Assembly: GCA_030180135.1 (NCBI GenBank)
Contig: CM058235.1
Coordinates: 19,368,720 to 19,432,719 of the forward strand
DNA: 64,000 nucleotides
Direction: 5' to 3'
Source of the DNA: Orychophragmus violaceus
Lineage: Eukaryota > Streptophyta > Magnoliopsida > Brassicales > Brassicaceae
Every line of letters starts with the position of its first letter. Position 1 is the stretch's first letter. A model generated the notes under the pieces. The model saw only the letters and a program-made list of their open reading frames with translations, was not told where the DNA came from and searched no databases. Positions 11,545 through 22,836 of the stretch are shown here, one piece after another. Made by a program: the position numbers and the translations under genes.

Positions 11545-12672
11545 AATCCTCCCAGTCCCGACTCCCGAGACGCGGTTTCGAAAATTTCGTCACCTCTCCG
11601 ATGGTCGGTGTCCGTTGTCGTTACCGCTGGAGGAGGTCTCTTCATCTCCCACAGCTCCGGGTCTTGCCTGGGTTCACATCTGCTCCGTCGTTGCTGGATC
11701 TCACTTCTTCTCCGCTGTCGTCGAGGTTGTCGCCGTCGCTCATTCTCCGTCGTACGTCGAAGCTCGCCGTCGTCCTCGCCTCTCTGTTCGTCGTTGTTCG
11801 TGGTCTTCTGTAGTGAGATCGCGTTTCCGATAGCTCCCCTAAGAAGGGTCTCTTTCGCCGATTTGTGTTGTTGCGCAGGGCTCTTCGGCCGGTACCGGTC
11901 CCTTTTCGCGGCGGTGTGTTAACTCGGGTTTTGATACCCGGTTTGTCGATTTCAATGGTTAAGACTTTTGTAGATTGGCGATTATGGTGTGGTTATGGCT
12001 TGGATTTATTTTGATTTAATCGGTTTAGTGTAATTTGGTTACCTCTGCTATTAGGATAAATTGGTGGTCAATGGTTGGTTCTAGCTTCTCAACTTGGATC
12101 TTTGTGGCTAACTTGGTTTCGTTTAAGAGTGCTTTTCAATACGAGTTTTATTTTTTAGATCGGTTTTTGGATTGATTAGACTTCGTTGGAGATTTGGGTT
12201 AGTTTAAGGCTTCTTTCTAAGTTTATTTAGACGTTTATGAGTGCGTCTTTACCTCTTCCGAGAGAGGTTTAAGAGAAATTTCTTAGGTTCTTTCTTGTCG
12301 GTTTTTGAAGTCTTGTTTTCGGGTTCTGGGTTGGTGAGAGAGTGTCTCTCTGTGAATCTCCTAGTAGTTGGCGTTGTTGCTCGGTGAGCCGTGGGCTACG
12401 ACGATTTCTATCACTCTTTCTTCTTTTGCGGTTGCCACAAAGTCCAAGTTTGAGTTGTTATTGTTAACTTCTAGATTTATCGATTTATGTGTCTTTTAGC
12501 CGTATGTTGTAGCGACCCTTTATGAGCTTATGTTGCCTGTTCCGTGGGTTGTAGTTGTCCGTTGTGTGGGCTTTGGTTGCCTGTTGTTTGAGCTTTAGTT
12601 TCCTATGTTTAGGACTTTGTGTAAAACTCTCGGTCTATGAATATAATCCTATCAGTTGGCAAAAAAAAAAAA
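11545..12672 (+). mobile_element. LINE (L1-type) 3' end ending in a poly(A) tract
   Basis: GC-rich then TG-rich non-coding sequence ending in a tail of A's at 12661-12672 directly after CTATCAGTTGGC. This resembles the 3' end of plant L1 LINEs (…TGAATATAA…CAGTTGGG then A's). No RT or endonuclease is left. The open frames at 11601-11922 are overlapping, low-complexity and unlikely to be genes. The 5' limit is approximate and target duplications could not be fixed. Confidence 0.45.
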
Positions 12673-12677
12673 ACTAA

Positions 12678-13265
12678 ATGGTTATCTCCCCGAGGACAAC
12701 TCTGCAATTGGCTAAACTAGAAGCAGAGAGTTGGTTTATGGCGGTTAATGAAACGGAGGAAGCACAAGTCTCCGAAGGACTATCTGACCCTTTTATGGAC
12801 ACTCGGACCCTAATATGTCAAATTGATGCCTCTTGGATCGATCATGGCATTGTTAGTGGTTTAGGTGGTGTTATAAGGATTATATGGGTTGCGACGTCAA
12901 GGGTCAAAAAGGTTGTTGTCGCAGTCTTTCGGCTCTTCACGCAGAAACGAATGGCTTTTTTGGGCGGTCTCTTGTCTCCTAGAGAGACGGATCCGTCGGG
13001 TCCAGTTTCAATCGGATTACTCAACACTAGTGAATATGTTAGAAGACCCGGGCGATTGGTCAAATTTTGCATCGGAGTTTGAAGTCTTATCACTATTGAT
13101 CCAGGGTTTTGATTTGTTCACGATTCGACACATTCCTTAAAGTTTAAACACTTGAGCGGACTCCTTAGCCAAGGATGCCCGGTCTCGGGGTATACTTTTT
13201 TTCCACATAAATCAGACTATCCCGACTGATGGAGATCTTCAGGGTCCTCCGGATAGTGGATTAAA
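12678..13265 (+). pseudogene. RNase H-like C-terminus of a plant L1-type LINE ORF2, broken
   Basis: Two frames must be combined to read it. It opens with LEAESWFMAV and CQIDASW, the usual start of the RVT_3/RNase H-like domain at the end of plant LINE ORF2. It switches frame near 12890 and continues with WAVSCLLERR, FQSDYSTLVNMLEDPGDWSN, FASEFEVLSLL, FTIRHIP and, past stops, ADSLAKDARSR. At least one frameshift and two stops make it a dead fragment. It follows the poly(A) of the preceding LINE end, so the two are different insertions or a rearranged one. Confidence 0.75.
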
Positions 13266-14096
13266 CTATGTTTAGTATTCGTGGGTAGAAGACAAAAAAC
13301 AAGCTCTTTTTCCTTTCCTCTCTCTCAATGGTTTCCTCTCCCTTCATCCTCTTCATAAGTTTCAGATCTAGATCAGATAACTCTTTTGGTGGTTTTAGTA
13401 ACTTTGGTAGCACCGGAGCTGTCTGTCTCTCGTTTTAAATGTTTTCATTTCATCGGTGTTGCCATGTTCGTCTTATTTTTAGATGGATCAAGCGACGGTT
13501 TTGATTCATTTCTGACTAATTGACAGTCTTTGGTGTCTTTTGTCTTTCCTTTATCTCCGTTCGGGTTTAATTCAGTGGTGGTTCGGTTGCGTAGTTTTCT
13601 TTGGAGTATTGAGATATGATTTGTTCTGATGCGGGTTTGGGATTTTTTTGGTTGGCTTCTTCTTTTGGTGATTGTCGTGTAACCTTTGCCTCCCCTGTCA
13701 TGTGTTTCCATTTGTGGCTTGGTTTCACTGATATTTGGGTTGGTATTTTTTGTTTTCGTTTCTTTGGTTCCTGGAAGCACTCTTTGAATCGGATGTGTGT
13801 ATTTATGTGTCGTTAGTGTATTCCCAGTTTTGCTCCGCATTCAACTTCTTTGAATCTTTCCTTTGCGTTATCCTGTTTAAGCTGGAGTTAGCGGTTTTCG
13901 AGGTGACTCCTTCATCTCCCAAAGTGTGAGTTCATTGTTGTGGTGATCCTTGGAGAAGAAGATTTTTTGGATTGAACTTGTGGCTAACAATGTGAGTAGG
14001 AGTAGTGATTAGTGCGTACATTATGCATTTTCTCTTTAAATTTTCATGGTATTTCTAGGAACATGTGAACTATTTACATGGGACATCACACATAAC
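13266..14096. other. No gene recognised; possible LINE-derived sequence
   Basis: T-rich plus strand with scattered short open frames (13445-13840 minus, 13616-13929 plus) and no domain. It may be untranslated LINE sequence. At 14097 it changes abruptly into Gypsy internal sequence. Confidence 0.4.
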
Positions 14097-14420
14097 AGGG
14101 GAAGCCGAAGTGAGAATCAGAGTAGAGAAACCAACCGGGGTTAAGTTCGAAGATCGAGACCGATGGAGACAGTTACAGGTTAAGTGAAGTAAGGAAGACA
14201 AGACTGAGAAACAGAGCGGAATTGTTGTGAAGATCAGTTGGGTAGAAAGGAACGAGACAGAAGGATCGCAGTAATGATGGGTGTCAGCAGAATGCAGCAG
14301 TGATCGAGTATAGAAGCGTCGGAGTGAAGTGATGAAGCAACTTGCAGGGTTCGGAACCGATTTGAAGTCTGTTAGTGACGGAGAATTCGGGGACCGAATT
14401 CCTGTAAGTGGGGAAGAATG
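14097..14420 (+). mobile_element. Truncated internal 3' end of the 3.6-kb-LTR Gypsy family
   Basis: Nearly identical to 20357-20680, the sequence just before the 3' LTR of the element to the right, including the purine-rich tract before TGATACC. It stands before the left LTR, where host DNA would be expected. So the LTR at 14421 is also the 3' LTR of an older or tandem copy whose remainder is lost; the break is at 14096/14097. Confidence 0.85.
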
Positions 14421-15454
14421 TGATACCCCGTATCCAAAATACGGTCAACGGGCAGCAGAAAGTCAACCGGGGGCAAAATTGTCATTTTACCAAAGTCGGG
14501 GGTAAAATGGTAATTTTGCCAAAGTTCGAGACGGAAGCCGAGACGGGACAAATATTCTTATGTTTCAACATAAAGAATGTTTAGAAGATCAGAATTGAAA
14601 GAATCGGAGCAGAAGTGCGTTTTACGGCTTGTCGGGAATGGAAACCGACAAACCCGAAGAAACTTCAAAAATTCATAACTGGAGCTACGTAAGCCCGAAC
14701 GGAGTGATTCGAAATGATAAATTCATATAATAGCATGGAGAATCTAATAGTGGAGGTTTGGAGATTTATGGGAGCATCCGAAGATATTCTAAAATATTAA
14801 ACCCGAAAACCATCAAAACCGAGCATTGGAAGAAAGAAGGATTAAGGAGTGTTTATGGTTAATTAGGGAAGGTTTTTTGGCTACAAAGCACACTCAGAGG
14901 GACAGGTGTTGTTTGCTAAGGGCGCCACCTATAGGTTTTTGGTGCAAGGAATGGTTTGCATGCACAAAAACAAGTTCATGCATGTGAGAAGGTTCATTTC
15001 ACTCACAAAAAACCACTCTCTAGAAACACCCACGCCTCTCTCTCTCTCTATTCATCAGATTCATCACACTCATTCATACAAACCCAGAAAAAACCCAGGA
15101 AACCTTTGAATCTTCAAGAAAAACTCAAGAACCCTAAATATGTTCTTCATACCTTCTCACACTAAAAATCCCATAACTCTCTCAATATAAACCCAAATCC
15201 ACTTCTGCAAAGTGCTATAGCTTCCTCTCTCCCTCCTCTACAATATCCAGCCAGCCGCCGTCGTCTTCGTTGCCGGAGATCGCCGGAATCTGGCCGGAAA
15301 GCATCCACAAATTAGAGTTTTGGTGGATATCTCTCTTCCTTCACCAGATCTGAATGTTTTGAAACCATGGATGGCTAGATCTTTTTTTGCGGTCAGTTTG
15401 ATAGGTGGATCGTCTTCTGAGTCACCGGAAAAAGGGGTGAACCGGCCGGTCAAC

Positions 15455-15815
15455 GCCGGACCACCGTCGGTCAACGCCGGAGAAGTCGCCGGAGCCACCA
15501 ATCTTCAGCCGGTTCTTCAAGGAGTATGATGGGATGGTTTGATTCAAGATTTGGGTTGGTTTAAGGCTGGTTTAGCCTTGGTCAACGGTTAGGTCAAACC
15601 GGTCAACGTTTGACCGAAACCGGTTTAACCTAACCGGTTCTAATTAGACCGGTTTAGTTGGTTCAGTCGGTTCAGGTTGGTTCAGTGGTCAACGGTCAAG
15701 GCTTGGTCAACTCTCCGGTCAACGGTCAACGGTCAACGCAGCCGGTCAACGCCGGTCAACGTCGCCGGTCAACGCGGTCAGTCGGTCAACGCCGGAGATC
15801 AAGCCGGTCAACGCT
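15455..15815. repeat. Array of GGTCAA/TTGACC (W-box) motifs in the LTR
   Basis: I count about 17 GGTCAA or TTGACC hexamers in roughly 360 bp, most as GGTCAAC separated by short CG-rich spacers. TTGACC is the WRKY-factor W-box. The array is repeated in the right LTR (about 28937-29320) and, inverted, in the solo LTR at 50578-50805. Confidence 0.85.
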
Positions 15816-15852
15816 TGGTTAATGGCCGTTCCGAGATTTCTGGGATATTTGT

Positions 15853-15930
15853 AGTTCGGAGTTCGAGATTCGGGAGTTCGGAGTTCGAGATTCGAGAGTT
15901 CGGAGTTCGAGATTCGGGAGTTCGGGGTTC
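15853..15930 (+). repeat. 22-bp tandem repeat in LTR
   Basis: Three and a half head-to-tail copies of a 22-bp unit beginning AGTTCGGAGTTCGAGATTCG. The same array is present in the right LTR at about 29353-29430. Confidence 0.9.
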
Positions 15931-18005
15931 GTGTCGGACATCTCGGGATTCACATTCGCATCGAGCCGTCATTCCGCGTCTACCTCACTGTGAGTCGGCT
16001 CATAGACCTTTAGTACATATAGACCGGGAAACGTAAAACCGTAGATTTAGGATTGCATACCCGATAATTAAAATGATTGGTTAGTATTAAATAATTGGAC
16101 GTTAATGATAAACCGGTTAGGATCAGATAAGCATGTTAGGGTTTAAAGAATTAAAAGGTTAATTGGTTGCGTGCCGCTAGGTTGTTAGTAAGGATTGACT
16201 GTTGCATTCATATAGACCGTTGAGTAGGACCGTATATGCATTTATATTGTATAAGAACGATAATTAATGAATCTATATACGGGAATTAAGATGACATTAA
16301 AATACGGATTAAACATAAACGAACGTATAGAATATGATAACGGGATCGGAGTTTAGGTTTAATAGCGGGATTGGGTAATGAATAAAGTTAATTAATAATG
16401 AGACGTCGGGGAGTTAGTAAGTTTACTAACTCTAAACCGACAGATCGATGAGTTAATAAAATATATCTAGAATGGTTTAAATGAGGAAGTTGTGTTTGTT
16501 GTAAGCCTTCTACGGATTAGCAATCTGCTAACCCAAGGTAGCGGACGAGAATGAATTAAAAGACTTTGAAACCCTAATAGGCCTGCTTGTGTTGTGATTG
16601 TTGTGATTGTGTGATTGATTGTGATTGCGTGATTGTATTGCTGTTGTTGTGAGCTTTGTGTGCAGGCTTGTTAGACTGCTCGGTGTTGGGCCGACCAGTT
16701 GTTGTGGACACTTACTCCGGTCACGGGACCGAGTAAGTTAGTGGTGCTGACTAGGTATCTTACCTAGTCAGAGCGGTGAGATTGGTAGTGTAGAGGCTTG
16801 CGGAATGGTTGGGGTTTTCTTTTATTATTGATATTGACTGCGTGATCTGTGCTAGAGTCCCAGCGAGTCTGCGTGTTTACATTTCTTCACTAAGACTCTA
16901 GGGTGCGTTAGATTCCGCAAGCCTAGGTTTTGTTTACGTTCCGGTACTTCCGACCCGATTGGATCCTCGGGTTTTACCTAATCGGATCATGGTGATTCCG
17001 GTTATGGTGTTAACCTACTGGGTGACGCCGGTAGGTGTGTGATTCGTAGAATACGGGGTCATGTCCTAGGGCCGAATCACATGGAAACTCTGGCTCTCTA
17101 GGGGTAGTCCGAGTCACCGCGTATCGATGGACGGAGAACGGTGTCCTATTCATGGGACCTTGTGTACACGTTTAGGAGTCGTGGGTTAGTTACCACATAG
17201 GTGACATTGTAAACCCGTGGAAGTTACCGAGTTCATCGGGCCCAGTGTTGTTTAATATTTCTTTTGTTTCGCGATAGATAGATCGAGTCCAATCGAGGAC
17301 ATGTGCCGCAGTGCCTTCGATTTCCCTTAATTCTCTTTATCTTTGGCATTGATTGTGTGTGTGGGTTTATCACGACATGGTAGTGCGTGATCGACCATTT
17401 ATTCCTGTTGATTGTTATTTTGGGTTTTGGGGCGGGAATCTGTAGTTCTAAATAGACTAGAAGCCATTAGTGGGGAGCCGATTCACTGGGTGATCTTAGA
17501 TCGCTCATTAGACTCTTTTTGTGTTTTTCAGGTTTAGCTGCGACGGACGCAGGAGGCCTCGGTGTAGTTTCGGGATGGCTTGTGACGGGATTTGATTCGG
17601 GGTTTTGGATGTTTTATTTTCGGTTCGGCTTTGACGCCCTTTTATGTGTTTGATTTACTTATGTGCTTTGAGATGACGATTGTTTGTAAAAATTCTATTA
17701 AACGTTGTGCTGAACGTTTGGTTACTCAGAAATGAAATTGTTTCCCTGATATGAGGTTTCGTCCGAACCGACACAACTCACCGAAGTGGTACAAGGTGTA
17801 CAACTTGTATTACGAAAGTGAGGATAGCGAGGTCAAAGATGGATTAGTGCGAGCCTTTGTCTCAAACCGATCCGTCTCTGACTTCGTCCTGTGACGAACT
17901 TTTCCTGTTCGACTTGCTCGGGTTCGATCGGTCATGTTCTTGTTTGATTGTTGACCGGTCAGCTCGACGGTCAGCGGAGAATGGGAAAGGGGCGTTACAG
18001 AAAGG

Positions 18006-18017
18006 TGGTATCAGAGC
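18006..18017 (+). other. Primer binding site (initiator tRNA-Met) of the Gypsy element
   Basis: TGGTATCAGAGC is complementary to the 3' end of plant initiator tRNA-Met and lies six bases after the left LTR. Confidence 0.9.
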
Positions 18018-18192
18018 ATGGTTCTGCATGTGTTTCGAAACATTTCATTTTTGAGTGTTTTACGTGTTTTATCGAGTCAAATGTGTCACACAAGCATCCA
18101 TTAGGAAACCGAGCCGCGTCCGTTAAACCCGGGGTTGGGATGGGGAGTAGCATTTTTGTATTATTTGCACTAACTTATCTTTGAGTTTTTGA

Positions 18193-19205
18193 TTGCAGTC
18201 GTGCAGCAGTGTGTCCTGTGGAGTGAAGGTGTGTGCGTGTGTGCGCGGATTAGTTACTGATGAGCGGCATGAGTCAGCAGGGATCAGTCGGTTCGCCGCA
18301 GGGTCATTTGGTTCAGTTTCAGGGATGATGGGATTCTCGGGAGGAGCAGATGTGGAGTTACAGTTACCACCGCAGTGGCTAGAGCCGGATGTGCCACAGA
18401 CACTTGCAGCATCAGACGTACCACCGATGTTTCAGTCATCGATTCTTGAGACGCCCGATTTTTCCCCGCCACTTCATGTGGAGGACTATTTACTGAGTCC
18501 ACTACCGTTCGGATTGATCTAGATATGGAGCCTATAGACCTGGAGCAGTATCCGCACTGGGAGCAGCGGATGGATGAGCAGGTAGCGATGCTTGAGGATG
18601 TGTTAGAGCAGCAGGATGGGCCTCATCACCAGCCGGACCTACGACCTGGATTACCCCGTACACCGTTCGACATGGTTATGTTACCAGCGTCTACGGAGTC
18701 GCAGTTTGAGCCAGTCTCGTCACCAGCCGAGATGATAGAGACACCGCCAGCAGTACCAGAGGGTCATGGAGCATCGACTTGTCCTACCGTCGGATCCGGA
18801 GTATGTGTGCAATATGGAGAGCCATACAGAGTACCAGTACCAGAGGATTATCGAGCGGGACCCAGGCGCTGAGATCCCGAGACCAGTCAGCCGCCCGTTG
18901 TGCAGTTACCGGTTGTTCCGTTGTCCATACCCAAGCCAGTGAGGACTTGTCAGTTGTGTGGAGGTTATGATCATCAGGCATCCGCGTGTTACCGTGGACC
19001 GCGCTCAGCGTCCACTCCAGTCTGCCAGGTGTGTGGCCGCGCAGGTCACGTTGCTCATCCTTGCCCGATAGCCAAGCCACAGCATGTCGGAGCACCATCT
19101 CGAGACACACACTCACCACACCCTCCCGGTGCACCTGCCAGCGGATACTTCAGCGAGCCGTTTTGCCAGTGGTGTTGGGCATTTCGGTCTTGCTGGAGGC
19201 GTTAG
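18193..19205 (+). pseudogene. Gag-like region with two CCHC zinc knuckles, broken into three frames
   Basis: Open frames at 18193-18522, 18525-18872 and 18900-19205 together look like one gag-like reading broken by a stop and frameshifts. The first two are rich in Pro, Glu and Met (FSPPLHVEDYLLSPLPFG; HWEQRMDEQVAMLEDVLEQQ). The third carries two knuckles of spacing C-X2-C-X4-H-X4-C: CQLCGGYDHQASAC (18948-18989) and CQVCGRAGHVAHPC (19023-19064). This is the RNA-binding nucleocapsid signature. No protease or RT follows, so the element could move only with enzymes of another element. The capsid part is not recognisable by eye. Confidence 0.65.
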
Positions 19206-20663
19206 GATAGGATAGTTGTAGTTATGCCAGGTAAGTTGGGGGCACTAACTCTATTTTTGTGTTGTAGATAGATCGGCGGATTGGCGACTTTGTGTGTCGT
19301 CTTTGACTTTTCTGATGTATAGCGGCGTCGTATGGGTTTTTGGATATGATGACGGTCTTATGTGTGGACTCTGATCATAACCATGTACTGAAAACCTTAT
19401 TGTGTATGATATATCGTTTTATGTATGTGGTGGATGCAGAGTGTTCAGCTGATCATTTTGAGTAGCGTAGTAACTATTTGCATGATTGAGATGGTTATGA
19501 AAGCAAATAGACTACTGTGTGAAAACAAATGATGAGTACTGGAACTGACGACCGTTCATCATGACCCGAACCCAGACCGACGACGCATCCGACCGATCAT
19601 TAGATTGCGTGATATTTTGTGTGGTGATTGCTTTTTTCATTTCTTGCTTGCTTGCTTGATTGATTGATTGATTTGTTGTGCGGTAGATTGCTTAGTGATT
19701 AGCGTGCGAGGGTTTTGGTAGACTGGTTGTTTTTGGGTCTTAGATACCGTTGAATTGCTAGTTGTTCGGAAATTTGAGTAGTGATTGATCGCTTTTTCGG
19801 TTTTATTAGGAAGGTAAAGTGTTGATTTTATTTGAATTTTTATTTCGAGTTTGAGCCGACTGAGAGCGGTTGTGATTCAACCGTTGATTCACGAGGGAAC
19901 GGACTTATAGTGTATTGTTATTTAATCACGAGTGACCATCGGGTACGTGATTAAGTAACCATATTTCTATGGGAAAGTGATATCAAGGATAGAGCGGGAT
20001 GAAACTAATTGTTTCAGTGAGTTGTTGAGTTGAATGTAGGACGGAATGGCGACGTGATGTGAATCCGAGACCGAACCCAAACCCGAAAGTGAGATGAAGT
20101 GTCAAGACATCGTGAGACCAGTAGACCGGACCGTGAAGCAGTGGTAGACATCGTCAGTGGAAAATGTATCAGCTTATCGAGTGACCGACAGAATAAAGCC
20201 GAGAAATATGATGGGTTAACAAGGAGATTGGGAAAGAAAGATCAGTGATGTTGTTGGAAGCAATCAGAGGGAAGAAGATGATCAGATTCTTGAAGAGTGT
20301 CTCAGAAAAGAAGAAAGAAAGTAACAATCGGAATGACGTGGAGGTCAAAGCGAAGTGGGGAAGCCGAAGTGAGAATCAGAGTAGAGAAACCAACCGGGGT
20401 TAAGTTCGAAGATCGAGACCGATGGAGACAGTTACGGGTTAAGTGAAGTAAGGAAGACAAGACTGAGAACCAGAGCGGAATTGTTGTGAAGATCAGTTGG
20501 GTAGAAAGGAACGAGACAGAAGGGTTGCAGTAATTTTGGGTGTCAGCAGAATGCAGCAGTGATCGAGTATAGAAGCGTCGGAGTGAAGTGATGAAGCAAC
20601 TTGCAGGGTTCGGAACCGATTTGAAGTCTATTAGTGACGGAGAATTCGGGGACCGAATTCCTG
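19206..20663 (+). other. Non-coding internal region of the Gypsy element
   Basis: No domain and no long frame. Purine-rich toward the right, ending in the polypurine tract. The last 325 bp recur at 14097-14420. Confidence 0.7.
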
Positions 20664-20680
20664 TAAGTGGGGAAGAATGT
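20664..20680 (+). other. Polypurine tract before right LTR
   Basis: GTAAGTGGGGAAGAATG directly precedes the LTR start TGATACC; the same tract stands before the left LTR at 14404-14420. Confidence 0.8.
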
Positions 20681-21123
20681 GATACCCCGTATCCAAAATA
20701 CGGTCAACGGGCAGCAGAAAGTCAACCGGGGGCAAAATTGTCATTTTACCAAAGTCGGGGGTAAAATGGTAATTTTGCCAAAGTTCGAGACGGAAGCCGA
20801 GACGGGCCAAATATTCTTATGTTTCAACATAAAGAATGTTTAGAAGATCAGAATTGAAAGAATCGGAGCAGAAGTGCGTTTTACGGCTTGTCGGGAATGG
20901 AAACCGACAAACCCGAAGAAACTTCAAAAATTCATAACCGGAGTTACGTAAGCCCGAACGGAGTGATTCGAAATGCTAAATTCATCTAATAGCATGGAGA
21001 ATCTAATAGTGGAGGTTTGGAGATTTATCGGAGCATCCGGAGAGATTCTAAAATATTAAACCCGAAAACCGTCAAAATCGAGCATTGGAAGAAAGAAGGA
21101 TTAAGGAGTGTTTATGGTTAATT
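20681..21123 (+). repeat. Right LTR of Gypsy element, piece 1
   Basis: Collinear with 14421-14863. Interrupted after TAATT by the Copia insertion. Confidence 0.9.
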
Positions 21124-21805
21124 TGTTGGGAATGTCCTGAAATCTATTGTACATGCTCTAAGTGAAAGTCGTATAGTCGAGATGAGACAATCACATAACA
21201 CTAGGTAGTCATAACGCTTTGCTAGAAGCCACTTATGATCAATGAGTTGAGAACTCATTGCTAGTGTTATATGATCCTACAAGGTCACACACCTAAGCAA
21301 ACTGGGCGTTAAAGACGAGGTTGATCATTAATGTAATGATCCAGTGAATGCATATGTGATATGCATTCGATATCAATGTTCTGGGATAGCATCGATCGTT
21401 GCAAATAGTGCATCGATCGATGCACTCGCGGATTAATCAGATTAATTCGGTTTAATCGTTGGTTAATTCCGTTGTGGTTTAAGCCGACATATATAAGATA
21501 AATGGTCGACTTAAACTCGTCCCTAACCTAATTTACAGCCACCAGAACATAGATAGAAACCTCTCTGGAGATTAGATCTCTGTAAGGCACTAGCATCCCT
21601 GCGGTCTAGTTTGTGTGCGTGTGGATACCAGTAGAGGCGCAGCATTTGAGGCGCTTCGTGATCTTGACTACTTGCAATACTTCCGCTGCATATTAACCAA
21701 GTAATCTCGAGATCTGATAGATTCAATTACATGAACCTTAGATCCTAGGCTTGGAATTCAGACTAGGGTTGCTAATCCTGATTAGAACTGCTAGAAATTC
21801 CTTCA
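21124..21805 (+). repeat. 5' LTR of Copia element 1
   Basis: In order it holds two short hairpins (GATCATTA/TAATGATC near 21322-21340 and GAATGCATAT/ATATGCATTC at 21346-21368), a palindrome pair at 21389-21423, a TATA box at 21490-21497 and the primer-side end TTCCTTCA. Confidence 0.95.
21490..21497 (+). promoter_or_regulatory. TATA box of Copia 1 LTR promoter
   Basis: TATATAAG about 365 bp into the LTR; the identical box is at 28027-28034 in the 3' LTR. Transcription would start roughly 30 bp on. Confidence 0.7.
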
Positions 21806-21806
21806 G

Positions 21807-21818
21807 TGGTATCAGAGC
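21807..21818 (+). other. Primer binding site (tRNA-Met) of Copia 1
   Basis: TGGTATCAGAGC, one base after the 5' LTR, complementary to the initiator tRNA-Met 3' end. Confidence 0.9.
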
Positions 21819-21966
21819 TTTAGGGTTCCATTGAATCTATAGCATGATGATTAGATTAGTTGAATCTAGATCTTTGTATAATTGATACAAGCATGCTAAA
21901 ACTCGTTTTGATCAAAGTAACCTAGTTTAGGGTTTTGTTCGAAAACGTTTTAAGGTTTTTCGCATA

Positions 21967-22250
21967 GTGTCGATCGTTGCCAATCTGGCATCGATCGACA
22001 CAGAGCGAAAACCCGAATAAAATTTAGGGTTTTTTCGCATGGTGTCGATCGATGCCAATCCGGCATCGATCGATTCAGGGCGAAAACCCGAATAAAATCG
22101 ACACAGCCTCGCGAGATTGTTGGATCGGTTCAATTGGATTGGACCGGTTATCGAGCTTGGTTAAAGATGGTCGAACACTGTGAATGGTTTAATGGCGATT
22201 GATTTGATAAGGTTGGCATCGACCGATGCTAACGTAGCATCGATCGACAC
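21967..22250 (+). repeat. Three palindrome pairs in the Copia 1 leader
   Basis: Pairs at 21967-22001, 22042-22076 and 22216-22250. Each contains two 14-bp near-palindromes around CGATCG or CGACCG, with cores exactly 21 bp apart. Example members are GTGTCGATCGTTGC and GCATCGATCGACAC. Confidence 0.9.
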
Positions 22251-22836
22251 TGACCGGTATTCAAAACCGGATCAATTGGATTGATCGGTCATCGCAGATT
22301 AATTAATTATAAGAATTAAAACATAGTAAAACTGAACGTTTTAAATGGTTCCGTTCCTCAACCAAATATCAAGTGTACTTGATGTCTTTCCAATCTTGTC
22401 AACTGTCAAGACCCATTTAGTTGTGTGATAGACTTGCAGTGCAAGATGTCCACAATTTCATGAGTAAGGCAGAGGTAATCGTGCTGATGGACTTGCAGTG
22501 CAAGACATCGACAATTACGTGACTGAAGAGATTGGTTTACTTGACTGGGCCGTCAAAATCGTTTTGGGCCCAGAGACATCAGGTGGATTGGACATAAGAT
22601 GCCGATCCACAACCAAGAGTTATATTGGATATAACTAGCAAAGTTGTTGCTTACCTAGATAGCTAAATTTGGGTGATAGCCAGTGGCTCACTCAAGTCTA
22701 GTGAAACATGGGTCTTGGATCATTATATTCATCTGAGGAAACATTGTTTGAATATAGTGCGAGTTTTCTTAAACGTTAAGATTTCTCATTTCTTGAACAT
22801 CATAACTAAACCTTTTCTTTTCTATGATTCTCAGCT

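Larger units (their letters stand above)
14421..17999 (+). repeat. Left LTR of the 3.6-kb-LTR Gypsy element
   Basis: Bounded by TGATACCCCG and GGGGCGTTACA, followed after six bases by the tRNA-Met primer site. Its copy is the split right LTR. It holds the W-box array (15455-15815), a 22-bp tandem repeat (15853-15930) and a TG-rich tract (16590-16650). The open frames at 15238-15529 and 15677-16036 come from these repeats. Confidence 0.9.

Noticed and set aside
11601..11922. Three overlapping plus-strand frames
   Set aside because: Ser/Arg/Val-rich translations in all three frames of a GC/TC-rich LINE-like tract; no one frame is favoured.
15238..16036. Open frames in the Gypsy LTR (15238-15529, 15677-16036, 29168-29536)
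   Set aside because: They are translations of GGTCAAC and GTTCGGA repeats with no family resemblance.
14284..20725. Identical 60-codon minus frames (14284-14466, 20543-20725) as a duplicated small gene
   Set aside because: They span the internal end/LTR border of the Gypsy element and are copies because the LTR sequence is repeated; no domain.
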